The notes under the pieces are model-generated. The model did no database searches and was not told the origin of the DNA. It worked only from the letters and a program-made list of their open reading frames with translations. This document shows, one piece after another, positions 7,505 through 14,337 of a stretch of DNA of 40,867 nucleotides. The DNA comes from an uncultured Clostridia bacterium (lineage in GTDB: Bacteria; Bacillota; Clostridia; UBA1381): positions 1 to 40,867 of the forward strand of contig CANQQW010000013.1 of assembly GCA_947626075.1 (NCBI GenBank). Reading direction: 5' to 3'. Each line of letters starts with the position of its first letter. The stretch's first letter is position 1. The position numbers and the translations under genes are program-made.

Positions 7505-7927
7505 CTACTTCAATTTCTTGCTCATCATTATGCGCGTACCTTTGCCGACCTCGCTTTGCACGTCAAGCGTGTCCATAAACGTCTCCATAATGGTAAAGCC
7601 CATACCCGAGCGCTCCTCTTTTTCGGGCTTACCCGTAAAAAGCGGCTCGCGCGCGCGGCTTATGTCGGGTATGCCGACGCCGCTGTCCGATATTGTAAAC
7701 TCCACAACGTCGCCGCAGATATTCCCCTCCATTGTGACAATGCCCTCGTCCTGCTCATACGCGTGGATTATCGCGTTCGTGACCGCCTCCGAAACCGCCG
7801 TTTTAACCTCGGAAAGCTGGTCTATCGTCGGGTCAAGCTCCAATATAAAAGCCGCGGCGACGGTCCTCGCGAACCGCTCGTTGTCGGAGTTGTTGGGAAA
7901 CTCCACTTTCATGCTGTTTTTATACAT
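7505..7927 (-). CDS. spoIIAB: Anti-sigma F factor / serine kinase SpoIIAB
   Basis: About 140 residues of GHKL ATPase fold. VSEAVTNAIIHAY (N-box), ISDSGVGIPDIS (G1 box) and RSGMGFTIMETFMD (G2 box) are visible. It binds SigF and phosphorylates SpoIIAA on serine. The ATG at 7927 is preferred: GGGAGG lies upstream at 9 nt and the codon overlaps the spoIIAA stop (ATGTATAA, 8-nt overlap), which implies translational coupling. A TTG nine bases earlier is the alternative. Length matches the family. Confidence 0.94.
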   Translation of the reverse strand: MYKNSMKVEFPNNSDNERFARTVAAAFILELDPTIDQLSEVKTAVSEAVTNAIIHAYEQDEGIVTMEGNICGDVVEFTISDSGVGIPDISRAREPLFTGKPEKEERSGMGFTIMETFMDTLDVQSEVGKGTRIMMSKKLK

Positions 7928-8267
7928 TGGCTTCAACCTCCCTCATTCCTGCCTCCTCGCTGTCCGCGACAACGGCGATACTGTCTATGCCGGACATTTC
8001 GATTATCCGTTTCACGTCTCCCGACGCGCCGTATACTATGACTCTGCCTCCGAGCGCCTTCGTAATCTTGTACCGTCCCATTATCACTCCTATTCCCGAG
8101 CTGTCCATAAACGTAACCTTGCTCAAATCGAACGCCACATTGCGCGCTCCCGTGCGGCCAAGCTCCCTGTCCACGCTTTCGCGCACGCCTATAGCGGCGT
8201 GATGGTCAAGCTCGCCGTATATCTTTACTATGATAGTGTGGTGCTTGCCCGATAAAAACAATTCCAT
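7920..8267 (-). CDS. spoIIAA: Anti-anti-sigma F factor SpoIIAA
   Basis: A 115-residue STAS-domain protein with FMDSSGIGVIMGRYK, where a serine of DSSG is the site phosphorylated by SpoIIAB. Dephosphorylated SpoIIAA binds SpoIIAB and frees SigF in the forespore. GGGAGG precedes the ATG by 7 nt. It is the first gene of the three-gene operon and overlaps spoIIAB. A possible sigma-H promoter lies 34-63 nt upstream. Confidence 0.94.
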   Translation of the reverse strand: MELFLSGKHHTIIVKIYGELDHHAAIGVRESVDRELGRTGARNVAFDLSKVTFMDSSGIGVIMGRYKITKALGGRVIVYGASGDVKRIIEMSGIDSIAVVADSEEAGMREVEANV

Positions 8268-8300
8268 GATTTTTCCTCCCGTATTTTATTATCATTTATT

Positions 8301-8330
8301 ATTTCCGCTTTCGGCGCGCGTTTCCCTTTG
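8301..8330 (-). promoter_or_regulatory. Possible sigma-H promoter of the spoIIA operon
   Basis: On the minus strand CAAAGGGAAA (8330-8321) and AAGCGGAAAT (8310-8301) are loosely like sigma-H -35 and -10 elements (AGGA-rich and GAAT) at plausible spacing. Sigma-H is known to drive spoIIA in Bacillus. The match is imperfect, so this is tentative. Confidence 0.35.
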
Positions 8331-8360
8331 AAGAAATTTAAGAACCTTTGTCGAAACAAA

Positions 8361-8396
8361 AAAAGTATCAAAAAAACCGTGAAATAAACTCACGGC
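8361..8396 (-). terminator. Second terminator downstream of the 6S RNA
   Basis: CCGTGA/TCACGG stem (8395-8377) followed on the minus strand by seven T and more T-rich sequence. It lies between the 6S-like RNA and spoIIAA and would insulate the sporulation operon from upstream transcription. Confidence 0.7.
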
Positions 8397-8400
8397 GCAA

Positions 8401-8610
8401 AAAATAAAAAACCCCGAAATAACCGTCTGCGAAGCCGAGTTTCTACCTGCCCATGCAGGTGGGTAACCTCCCGATTACTTTATATGTCCACTGGCAGTCC
8501 CTAAGGAAAGGAGGCGTATACGCCGCAATCGGAGTAGGAATCCCTTATAAGAATTGTTGGTAAAAAAAAGGCTTTTTAACGCGAAATCTCAGGGTAATAA
8601 GCTATTAACT
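8401..8610 (-). ncRNA. ssrS: Probable 6S RNA
   Basis: This 400-nt gene-free stretch holds a strongly structured minus-strand transcript. The ends pair through a 10-bp closing stem, ACCCTGAGAT (8595-8586) with ATTTCGGGGT (8420-8411), directly followed by the T tract TTTTTATTTTTT (8410-8399). AAGCC/GGCTT extends the lower stem, and the stem CTCCGATT/AATCGGGAG closes the upper arm. An ACCTGC/GCAGGT hairpin lies in the 3' side of the central bubble, and GGCG/CGCC hairpins sit near the tip. This is the single long hairpin with a central bubble known for 6S RNA, which mimics an open promoter and binds housekeeping RNA polymerase, and the size of about 205 nt fits. The 5' motif CCCTGAGAT resembles the start of Escherichia coli 6S. 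A covariance-model search was not possible. Confidence 0.72.
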
Positions 8611-8616
8611 TTTCTG

Positions 8617-8622
8617 ATTATA
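8617..8622 (-). promoter_or_regulatory. -10 box of the 6S-like RNA
   Basis: TATAAT on the minus strand places the start near 8610. No clear -35 at 17 bp was found; the upstream sequence is A/T-rich. Confidence 0.45.
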
Positions 8623-8691
8623 TGATAGCATATTATGAGAATAAATTCAATAGGTAAAACGTTTTTTTTACAAAAAAATTTTTACCTTTTG

Positions 8692-8964
8692 TCATTTTTC
8701 CTCCGCCATCTCCTCGTCTCTTCTCAAAAACTCATTGAAAGCTCTTTCAAGCTGAGCCTCGTCGTCCACCATGACAAGCTCCGCTTCCTCGTTTTCTATG
8801 TCGCCCTCCACCTGCATGATAAGAACCTCGTCGTTTTCCTTGTCGTCGGGAAGCACCTCCATAAGCGCGAAATACGTCACTCCCTCAAACTCAAAAACGT
8901 CGATCGTCTCAAATTCGATCATGCAGCCGTTTTCGTCCTCTAACATTATTATGTTATTTTCCAT
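8692..8964 (-). CDS. DUF1292 family protein
   Basis: A 90-residue, very acidic protein beginning MENNIIMLEDENGCMIEFE and containing FEFEGVTYFALMEV, typical of the DUF1292 (YrzB) family found next to ruvX in Firmicutes. Function is unknown. The ATG at 8964 with AAAGGA upstream is chosen over a non-ATG extension to 9036, which would run into the ruvX intergenic gap. It follows ruvX by 68 nt on the same strand, a conserved pairing. The last third is dominated by Glu and Asp. Confidence 0.85.
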   Translation of the reverse strand: MENNIIMLEDENGCMIEFETIDVFEFEGVTYFALMEVLPDDKENDEVLIMQVEGDIENEEAELVMVDDEAQLERAFNEFLRRDEEMAEEK

Positions 8965-9032
8965 TATCAAATATTCCTTTCTTGTCTTTTCATTTATATT
9001 GTAATATATACCGCCGCAAATGTCAATATTTT

Positions 9033-9449
9033 TCAATTAATATTGTGCGAGTTGAGGTACCCCTCAAGTATTATGCACGCCGCGGCGGTGTCCAATACCC
9101 GCTTGCGCTTTTTCCCGAACGTGTTCGTTTCGGTAAGGTAGCGCTTCGCTCCGAGCGAGGACAAGCGCTCGTCGTAAAAGACTATCTCTCCCTTGTATAT
9201 TTTTTTCAGCGCGTCCGCGAATTTATACGTCGCTTCGGCGCGGAAGCCTTCGCTTCCGTCCATATTTTTCGGGAGCCCCACAACTATCCTTGTCGGCTTG
9301 TATTCGTCCAAAATAACGCCAAGCTCGGAAAAAAGCTGCTTTTTCGAATTGTTTTTTATTGTTCCGACGCCCTGCGCCGTAAGACCCATAAGGTCGCTTA
9401 CCGCCACGCCGACGCGCGCGTCGCCGTAGTCTATTCCGAGTATTCTCAT
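9033..9449 (-). CDS. ruvX: RuvX/YqgF family putative Holliday-junction resolvase
   Basis: A 138-residue RNase H-like protein with MRILGIDYGDARVGVAVSD (first catalytic Asp in GIDYG), RIVVGLPKNMDGSEG, and FYDERLSSLGAKRYL containing the conserved DER motif, then DTAAACIILEGYL. Members process 16S rRNA precursor or resolve junctions. The ATG at 9449 follows GGAGG by 6 nt; the longer TTG reading would put that ribosome site inside the gene. It is divergent from the lipid kinase gene and followed by DUF1292. Confidence 0.93.
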   Translation of the reverse strand: MRILGIDYGDARVGVAVSDLMGLTAQGVGTIKNNSKKQLFSELGVILDEYKPTRIVVGLPKNMDGSEGFRAEATYKFADALKKIYKGEIVFYDERLSSLGAKRYLTETNTFGKKRKRVLDTAAACIILEGYLNSHNIN

Positions 9450-9525
9450 ATTATCCTCCAAACCGCGAATATATATTATCTGTATTTAATTATACATTAA
9501 ATTTAGCCTTTGCGCAACATTTTTC

Positions 9526-9554
9526 TTGACTATGCCTCATCGGCATTATATAAT
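9526..9554 (+). promoter_or_regulatory. Promoter of the lipid kinase gene
   Basis: TTGACT (9526-9531), a 17-bp spacer and a perfect TATAAT (9549-9554). The spacer contains the inverted repeat ATGCC/GGCAT, which could be an operator or chance. Confidence 0.8.
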
Positions 9555-9586
9555 ATAGCCGAAACGCCGCGATTGGAGGTAAGAAT

Positions 9587-10519
9587 ATGCCAAAGCTTCT
9601 GTTTGTTTACAATCCGCGCTCCGGCAAAGGTCTTATAAAGAACCACCTGGCGGATATTATAGACGTTTTCACAAAATCCGAATATGACGTTACCGCGCGC
9701 CCCACTCAGGCCCGTCTCGACGCGTACAATTACATACGCGCTCACGGCGGCGAATTTGACCGCGTGGTTATCTGCGGAGGCGACGGCACTCTCAACGAGG
9801 GCGTAAAAGGACTTATGAGCTTTAAAAGGGACGAGCGCGCGCCTATGGGGTATATCCCTGCGGGAACCACGAACGATTTCGCCTCGACCTTAAATATACC
9901 GAAAAGCATGCCCGAGGCGGCGAAAGTAGCGGCGCTCGGCGTTCCTTTCGACTGCGACATAGGCAAGTTTAACGACAGGACTTTTAATTACGTCGCCGCT
10001 TTCGGCGCGTTTACCGACGTTTCCTACGACACGCCTCAGGAGTTTAAGAACCTGATAGGACACGCGGCGTATATTTTGGAGGGTATAAAGCGCCTTTCGT
10101 CGCTTCCGTCATACCGCGTAAAAATAAAGCACGACGGCGGCGGGATAGACGATGACGTATTCCTGTGCGTTATTATGAACGCCACTTCGATAGGCGGCAT
10201 CGTGAGCACCGAAAAATTTACCGACGTAAACCTGTGCGACGGTCTTTTTGAAATGATTGTGTTCCGCCGGCCTACCAACCCGCTTGAGCTTCAGTCCGTG
10301 ATTGCCGGGCTTTTAAAGGGAAAAATGTCGGGCAGCGGCTACAGTATAGTAAAATCCTCTCGTTTTGAAATAACGTCGGAGGATAACATAAAATGGACGC
10401 TTGACGGCGAGTACGGCGGCGAGGTAAAACACGCCGTAATAGACGTGCTTCCCTCCGCTATAACATTTATAGTCGGCAAGGACGCGCCGAGCATGTCGGG
10501 CGGAGAAATTTCTGATTGA
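9587..10519 (+). CDS. Diacylglycerol/lipid kinase, DagK-YegS family
   Basis: A 310-residue protein. FVYNPRSGKG near residue 6, VVICGGDGTLNEG near 79-91 (the GGDGT nucleotide-binding signature) and YIPAGTTNDFASTL near 107 define the DAGK catalytic fold, with a C-terminal beta domain ending WTLDGE...VIDVLP. It phosphorylates diacylglycerol or a related lipid at the membrane face for phospholipid recycling; the exact lipid cannot be told. GGAGG precedes the ATG by 8 nt. It probably forms an operon with the small membrane protein starting 20 nt downstream. Confidence 0.9.
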   Translation: MPKLLFVYNPRSGKGLIKNHLADIIDVFTKSEYDVTARPTQARLDAYNYIRAHGGEFDRVVICGGDGTLNEGVKGLMSFKRDERAPMGYIPAGTTNDFASTLNIPKSMPEAAKVAALGVPFDCDIGKFNDRTFNYVAAFGAFTDVSYDTPQEFKNLIGHAAYILEGIKRLSSLPSYRVKIKHDGGGIDDDVFLCVIMNATSIGGIVSTEKFTDVNLCDGLFEMIVFRRPTNPLELQSVIAGLLKGKMSGSGYSIVKSSRFEITSEDNIKWTLDGEYGGEVKHAVIDVLPSAITFIVGKDAPSMSGGEISD

Positions 10520-10539
10520 TTTTTATATGGGAGTAAGCT

Positions 10540-11040
10540 ATGGATTCTGTTGTACAATCTATCGTAGACGCGTTAAGCGGAAAAATATCCAAGGAATTTA
10601 TCGTATTTATCGTGTCGATGATTCCGCTTCTTGAATTAAGGGGAAGTATACTCGCGGCGGGATTTTTGGACGGTATGCGGTTTCTTCCCACATACATCGC
10701 GGCGGTACTCGGCAATATGCTGCCGATACCGTTTATACTTCTGTTTATCGAAAAGATATTCGACGCAATGAAAAAAAGCAAGCACCTGCGCAAAATACCC
10801 GAAGTTATCGAGAAAAAGGCTATGTCGAAGTCGGAGCAGATACAAAAATACGGCTATTTCGGTCTTTTCCTCTTCGTCGCTATACCGCTTCCCGGTACGG
10901 GCGCGTGGACAGGGAGCCTGCTCGCGGTACTGCTCGGCTTGAACCTTAAAAAATCGTTCCTGTTCGTACTTTTGGGCGTTATGACCGCGGGACTTATAAT
11001 GTCTCTTCTGTCATTCGGAATACTGCAAGCAATATTTTAA
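10540..11040 (+). CDS. Small integral membrane protein, COG2426 'small multidrug export' family
   Basis: A 166-residue membrane protein with about four hydrophobic segments (about 20-45, 48-70, 107-130 and 138-165). Motifs SMIPLLELRGSI and FVAIPLPGTGAWTGSLLAV are characteristic of the COG2426/PF06695 family. The family name suggests export, but experimental support is thin; the paired E-R-G and P-L-P-G-T-G loops recall re-entrant loops of DedA-like transporters. It follows the lipid kinase by 20 nt, so a link to lipid or envelope handling is possible. Confidence 0.82.
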   Translation: MDSVVQSIVDALSGKISKEFIVFIVSMIPLLELRGSILAAGFLDGMRFLPTYIAAVLGNMLPIPFILLFIEKIFDAMKKSKHLRKIPEVIEKKAMSKSEQIQKYGYFGLFLFVAIPLPGTGAWTGSLLAVLLGLNLKKSFLFVLLGVMTAGLIMSLLSFGILQAIF

Positions 11041-11050
11041 CCGTACAAAA

Positions 11051-11087
11051 AACCGTTCCGTAAATTTACGGAACGGTTTATTTTTTT
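11051..11087. terminator. Bidirectional terminator between convergent genes
   Basis: Perfect 28-nt palindrome AACCGTTCCGTAAA/TTTACGGAACGGTT (11051-11078) with T-rich sequence after it on the plus strand and the matching A tract before it. It serves both 10540-11040 and the minus-strand gene ending at 11086. Confidence 0.88.
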
Positions 11088-12192
11088 AATTTTCCACCAG
11101 GTCAACCTGGAATCTCACCACGCCGCCGCTCAAAATGGTATAATCCGAGTACTCGACGTTTTCCATATTCAAGCTTGAAAGCATACCCGCGAAGTTTTCC
11201 ACATTTACCTCGTAAAGTCCGTCGTCAACGCTGTACGAATAGCGTTCTATAACGCTCATCGCCTTTTTTTCGTTCGTCGATATACGGAGCTTACCTACCG
11301 CTATTCCCTCGTTTTCGGACGAAAACGCCGACGCTTCGCCGCCGTTTTCAAGACTGTACGCGTCTACCGGGTCAACGCCGCTTCTACCCTCCGGCGCGGC
11401 TGCGACTCTTACCGCCTCGCTTGCCCTGACCGGCGCCGCCGCGTAACCTGCGGCTGTATCGGAACTTACACTGTTTACGGACCTACTCGCCTCGTTTTCC
11501 GTAACCGTTTGCTCGGACGCGCTTTGCGCCGGCGCCGCCAAAGCGCCGTCACCGTCCGAGGACATATCGGCGGACGTATCCGACGCGCCTACAGCGCTTT
11601 GCGCCGTATCTGCCTTTGCGCTGACCTTTACCGCCTCGCTTACGCTTTTACCCGCGTTCGGCTTACCCGCCTCGCTTTTACTCTCCGCCGCGGCAGACTT
11701 ACCCGCCGGCTTATCCGCGCCGCTTTGTACCGGCGGCGTTACTGCCGACGGTGTTACGACCTCCTGCGGCGTTACGGACGGTACCGGCTGCGCCGACGGC
11801 GACGCCGATACGCTTTCTACGACCGCGCCGTCTCCCGTATCCATACTATCCATAAACATTCTTCCGTTTACGGCGACAAACGCCGCGAGCGCGAAACACG
11901 CCGCCGCGGCGGCATACTGCCTGCGGTACGTACGTAAATTCCTTAAAATACGTCCTGACGCGCGGTTACTCTTTCTTTCCTCCGCGTTTATACGCTCATT
12001 TACCCTATCGATAAAATCTACGGGCGGCGTTATTCTCGGGAGAGACCTCGTGGTTTCGATTATCGACAGCATAAAATCAAGCTCTGCCTTACATTCCTCG
12101 CACCGCGACGCGTGGACGTTCATTTCGGCAATCTCGCTGTCGCTGAGACTTGCGTAACTGTCCAAATACTCACCGAATTGCTTACAATCCAT
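11086..12192 (-). CDS. Zinc-finger (zf-HC2) anti-sigma factor with long Ala/Ser/Pro-rich outer region
   Basis: A 368-residue membrane protein. The N-terminal C3...H27-x3-C31-x2-C34 (MNVHASRCEEC) is the ZAS zinc-binding signature of anti-sigma factors. A basic stretch (RRQY) and a transmembrane segment (about 94-110, AAAAACFALAAFVAV) follow, then about 150 residues rich in Ala, Ser, Val and Pro, then a small domain (about 270-368). Known: ZAS domains bind ECF sigma factors in the cytoplasm and an outer domain senses envelope state. It is divergent from the ECF sigma gene at 12417, and its upstream region carries an ECF-type promoter. GGGGGAG precedes the ATG. The low-complexity segment is likely a wall-spanning spacer. 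Confidence 0.82.
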   Translation of the reverse strand: MDCKQFGEYLDSYASLSDSEIAEMNVHASRCEECKAELDFMLSIIETTRSLPRITPPVDFIDRVNERINAEERKSNRASGRILRNLRTYRRQYAAAAACFALAAFVAVNGRMFMDSMDTGDGAVVESVSASPSAQPVPSVTPQEVVTPSAVTPPVQSGADKPAGKSAAAESKSEAGKPNAGKSVSEAVKVSAKADTAQSAVGASDTSADMSSDGDGALAAPAQSASEQTVTENEASRSVNSVSSDTAAGYAAAPVRASEAVRVAAAPEGRSGVDPVDAYSLENGGEASAFSSENEGIAVGKLRISTNEKKAMSVIERYSYSVDDGLYEVNVENFAGMLSSLNMENVEYSDYTILSGGVVRFQVDLVEN

Positions 12193-12244
12193 ACGATCTC
12201 CCCCTTTCTTTACAAATTTATTTCATTTTCATTTCACTATATTA

Positions 12245-12271
12245 GACGATTAAACGCTAAAAAAAGTTCCC
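12245..12271 (-). promoter_or_regulatory. ECF-sigma-type promoter of the zinc-finger anti-sigma gene
   Basis: On the minus strand GGGAAC (12271-12266), then 17 nt, then CGTC (12248-12245), which matches the AAC / CGTC pattern typical of ECF sigma promoters. It lies 53 nt upstream of the ATG at 12192. No good sigma-A promoter is seen in the same place. It suggests that the neighbouring ECF sigma drives its own anti-sigma. Confidence 0.6.
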
Positions 12272-12347
12272 TTTTTGAAAATTTTTTTCCTTACCCTACG
12301 CGCCCGAATAACCTACCCTCCCGCCTTACCTTTCGTACGATTTTTAC

Positions 12348-12376
12348 TTGAACAAACGCGTAATTTGTTATATAAT
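12348..12376 (+). promoter_or_regulatory. Promoter of the ECF sigma operon
   Basis: TTGAAC (12348-12353), a 17-bp spacer and TATAAT (12371-12376). It is divergent from the ECF-type promoter at 12245-12271; the gap 12193-12416 holds nothing else that I can support. Confidence 0.75.
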
Positions 12377-12416
12377 ATACTTATACACGTTTACCGAAAG
12401 GAACCGCAATACGATT

Positions 12417-12944
12417 ATGAGGAAGAACGATTACGTTTCAAAGGTCGAGCGCCTTTACCGCCGCCACCGCTCTCTTATATACTGGATCGCCTACGCGATT
12501 CTTGAAGACGAGGCGTGGGCAAAGGACGCTTCTCAGGAGACGCTTGCGCGTATGCTGAAATACCACGACAGACTAAGCTTCGATTCCCCCGTGGAAACCA
12601 AAAACTACATTGCCAGAATAGCGCGCAACACGAGCTTTGACATGTACAACAGACGCAAAAAATATAATACCCTCGCCGACGGGTCGGAAACCCTTCCCGT
12701 TACCGACAACCCCACCGAGGAAATGTACATAACCAAAGAGACCGTCAATGAAATAGTGGAGATTATACGGGACATGGACCCGAAATACAGCGACCCGCTG
12801 CGTTTTCACAAGTTCGACAAAATGACCGTCGAGCAAATAGCGGAAATAATGGGCGTATCCGTGCGCACCGTATATTACAGGATTGAAAAAGCTAAAGAGA
12901 TAATCAAAGCCGAGCTTGGAAAGAGAGGTGCCGGTCATGAATAA
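12417..12944 (+). CDS. ECF-family RNA polymerase sigma factor
   Basis: A 175-residue protein with sigma-70 region 2 (VERLYRRHRSLIYWIAYAIL, KDASQETLARMLKY, NYIARIARNTSFDMYNRRKK) and region 4 (VEQIAEIMGVSVRTVYYRIEKAKEIIKAEL). The ATG at 12417 is the only sound start downstream of the promoter, although its AAAGGA lies 14 nt away, farther than ideal. The stop overlaps the start of the DUF4367 membrane gene by 8 nt. With a divergent ZAS anti-sigma gene and a co-transcribed membrane partner, it is probably held at the membrane until an envelope signal is received. Targets beyond the anti-sigma promoter are unknown. Confidence 0.88.
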   Translation: MRKNDYVSKVERLYRRHRSLIYWIAYAILEDEAWAKDASQETLARMLKYHDRLSFDSPVETKNYIARIARNTSFDMYNRRKKYNTLADGSETLPVTDNPTEEMYITKETVNEIVEIIRDMDPKYSDPLRFHKFDKMTVEQIAEIMGVSVRTVYYRIEKAKEIIKAELGKRGAGHE

Positions 12945-13650
12945 TAAGGACACGTTCGACAAAATACTCGACTCATTGCTGGACGAGGCGCTTCCCATCG
13001 TCGAATCCATGCCCGACAAAAACCTGCCCGAGGAGACCGAAGCGCCCTTTACCGAGGAAGATGAGCGCCGCTCTCTTGCCATACTCGCGAAAGAGCGCGC
13101 TGCCCTGCGCGCCGTGCGCGCGCGTACATACCTCAAACGCATAGCCGTCTGCGCCGCCGTGTTCATGCTCCTGTGCGCCATACTTGTAATGAGCGTCAGC
13201 GCCCTCCGCGCCCCCGTGCTGAATTTCGTTACCAAACCGGCTAACCGAAGCACGCAAATCCAATTAAACCGCTCAGACAACACCGATGAGCTCAGTGTCG
13301 AAGCTGTGTATGAGGAAGAAGGCTTGTATATCGGCTATATCCCCGAAGGCTTTTCATTGGAGCAGCGTACAATAGGTTCCGCCTCAAAAAGCACATTCCT
13401 ACAATTTAAAAACGGAAGCGAATACTTTAATATAGACACATCGATATATCAAGAAAATACCGATATTACCATTGACACTGAAAATGCCAATGTGGAAAGA
13501 ATGAGAATAAATGATAAACCCGCGCTGTACAGCGAAAAAGAAACAATCAAAATATTATTTATGTATGATGAAAACTACACATATACAATTGCGGGCAACA
13601 TAGACAAAGATAATCTTGTGCAAATTGCACAAAATTTAAAAAAATACTAA
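12937..13650 (+). CDS. DUF4367 membrane protein, putative second anti-sigma/regulator
   Basis: About 237 residues. Cytoplasmic acidic residues 1-60, one transmembrane helix (about 67-90, IAVCAAVFMLLCAILVMSV), and an outer DUF4367-like domain containing GYIPEGFSLEQR near residue 130. The ATG at 12937 has GAGGTG upstream and overlaps the sigma gene, implying coupled translation. Known: DUF4367 proteins often follow ECF sigma genes in clostridia. Inference: regulator of the adjacent sigma. Odd: from about 13300 on, the coding sequence becomes markedly A/T-richer than the first half, as if the outer domain had a different origin or weaker constraint. Confidence 0.78.
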   Translation: MNNKDTFDKILDSLLDEALPIVESMPDKNLPEETEAPFTEEDERRSLAILAKERAALRAVRARTYLKRIAVCAAVFMLLCAILVMSVSALRAPVLNFVTKPANRSTQIQLNRSDNTDELSVEAVYEEEGLYIGYIPEGFSLEQRTIGSASKSTFLQFKNGSEYFNIDTSIYQENTDITIDTENANVERMRINDKPALYSEKETIKILFMYDENYTYTIAGNIDKDNLVQIAQNLKKY

Positions 13651-13676
13651 ATTTTTCAAATAAATATTGCAGAATT

Positions 13677-13725
13677 ACCTCCTTTCCCCTGTTCCATAAG
13701 TATAAACAGGGCAGTGAAAGGAGGT
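13677..13725 (+). promoter_or_regulatory. Hairpin that buries the ribosome-binding site of the next gene
   Basis: ACCTCCTTTC (13677-13686) pairs perfectly with GAAAGGAGGT (13716-13725), and stacked inside it CCCTGTT (13687-13693) pairs with AACAGGG (13705-13711), giving 17 bp with one 4-nt bulge and an 11-nt loop. The 3' arm is the whole Shine-Dalgarno sequence of the gene starting at 13733. GATTTTT follows the stem, so a terminator reading is also possible. Confidence 0.75.
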
Positions 13726-13732
13726 GATTTTT

Positions 13733-14173
13733 ATGCCGAAAATTTTTAAGCGCGCTGCGGCAATGGTTTTAAGCGCCTCTCTGGTGTTCTGCTGCGGCGC
13801 GGTGTGCCTTGCCGGCGAGGCGGAGCCTTGCGCCGCCGCCGATTCTGGAATTGCTCCCGCGTACATCGCAATCTATGGAACGCAAAACAGCTTGTCTCGT
13901 GAAGCTTACGGAAAAATGGTTTGCGATGCAAATACGCGTGTGACAGCCGGTTACATTGCCGAAGTCACGGCGGAGCTTCAGCAAGATAACGGCGGCGATT
14001 GGGAGACGATTGCGAAATGGACAAGCTCGGCTTCGAACTATGTAACCATTAACGAGTATCAGTACGTGCTGAGCGGCTATGGCTATCGTCTTAAAACGAC
14101 GCATACCGCCTACACATCGAGCCATGGCTTCGTCGAATCTACGGTAAGGTACAGCAGCACCGTCTATTATTAA
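13733..14173 (+). CDS. Small secreted beta-rich protein, unknown function
   Basis: A 146-residue protein with a clear signal peptide (MPKIFKRAAAMVLSASLVFCCG, cleavage near the Ala-rich CLAGEAEPCAAA). The mature part is rich in Ser, Thr and Tyr and alternates polar and hydrophobic residues (VTAELQQDNGGDWETIAKW, YGYRLKTTHTAY), suggesting a small beta-sandwich. It resembles short exported Firmicutes proteins of DUF6147 type, but I am not sure. The ATG at 13733 is chosen because GAAAGGAGGT ends 7 nt before it; an upstream in-frame GTG lies inside that site. Translation is probably controlled by the hairpin at 13677-13725. Confidence 0.7.
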   Translation: MPKIFKRAAAMVLSASLVFCCGAVCLAGEAEPCAAADSGIAPAYIAIYGTQNSLSREAYGKMVCDANTRVTAGYIAEVTAELQQDNGGDWETIAKWTSSASNYVTINEYQYVLSGYGYRLKTTHTAYTSSHGFVESTVRYSSTVYY

Positions 14174-14272
14174 CACGCATAACCACCAAAGAAAAAATTA
14201 ATTAAGGGAAAAATCAAAGATATATTTGGATATATATAAGAAACCGTTTTAATGCGGAATATGGCTGTATTA

Positions 14273-14301
14273 TTGACATTTTTTGTCTGTAATGGTATAA
14301 T
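14273..14301 (+). promoter_or_regulatory. Consensus sigma-A promoter
   Basis: TTGACA (14273-14278), a 17-bp spacer and TATAAT (14296-14301), 37 nt before the ATG at 14338. The rest of the 164-nt gap is A/T-rich with no other feature seen. Confidence 0.85.
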
Positions 14302-14337
14302 CTTATATACAAATAATCTATGAAAGGAGCGTTTTTT

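Noticed and set aside
8401-8610. Possible cobalamin or other riboswitch for a neighbouring gene
   Set aside because: No matching riboswitch core was found. The end-to-end closing stem that runs into its own T tract fits a free-standing 6S RNA better.
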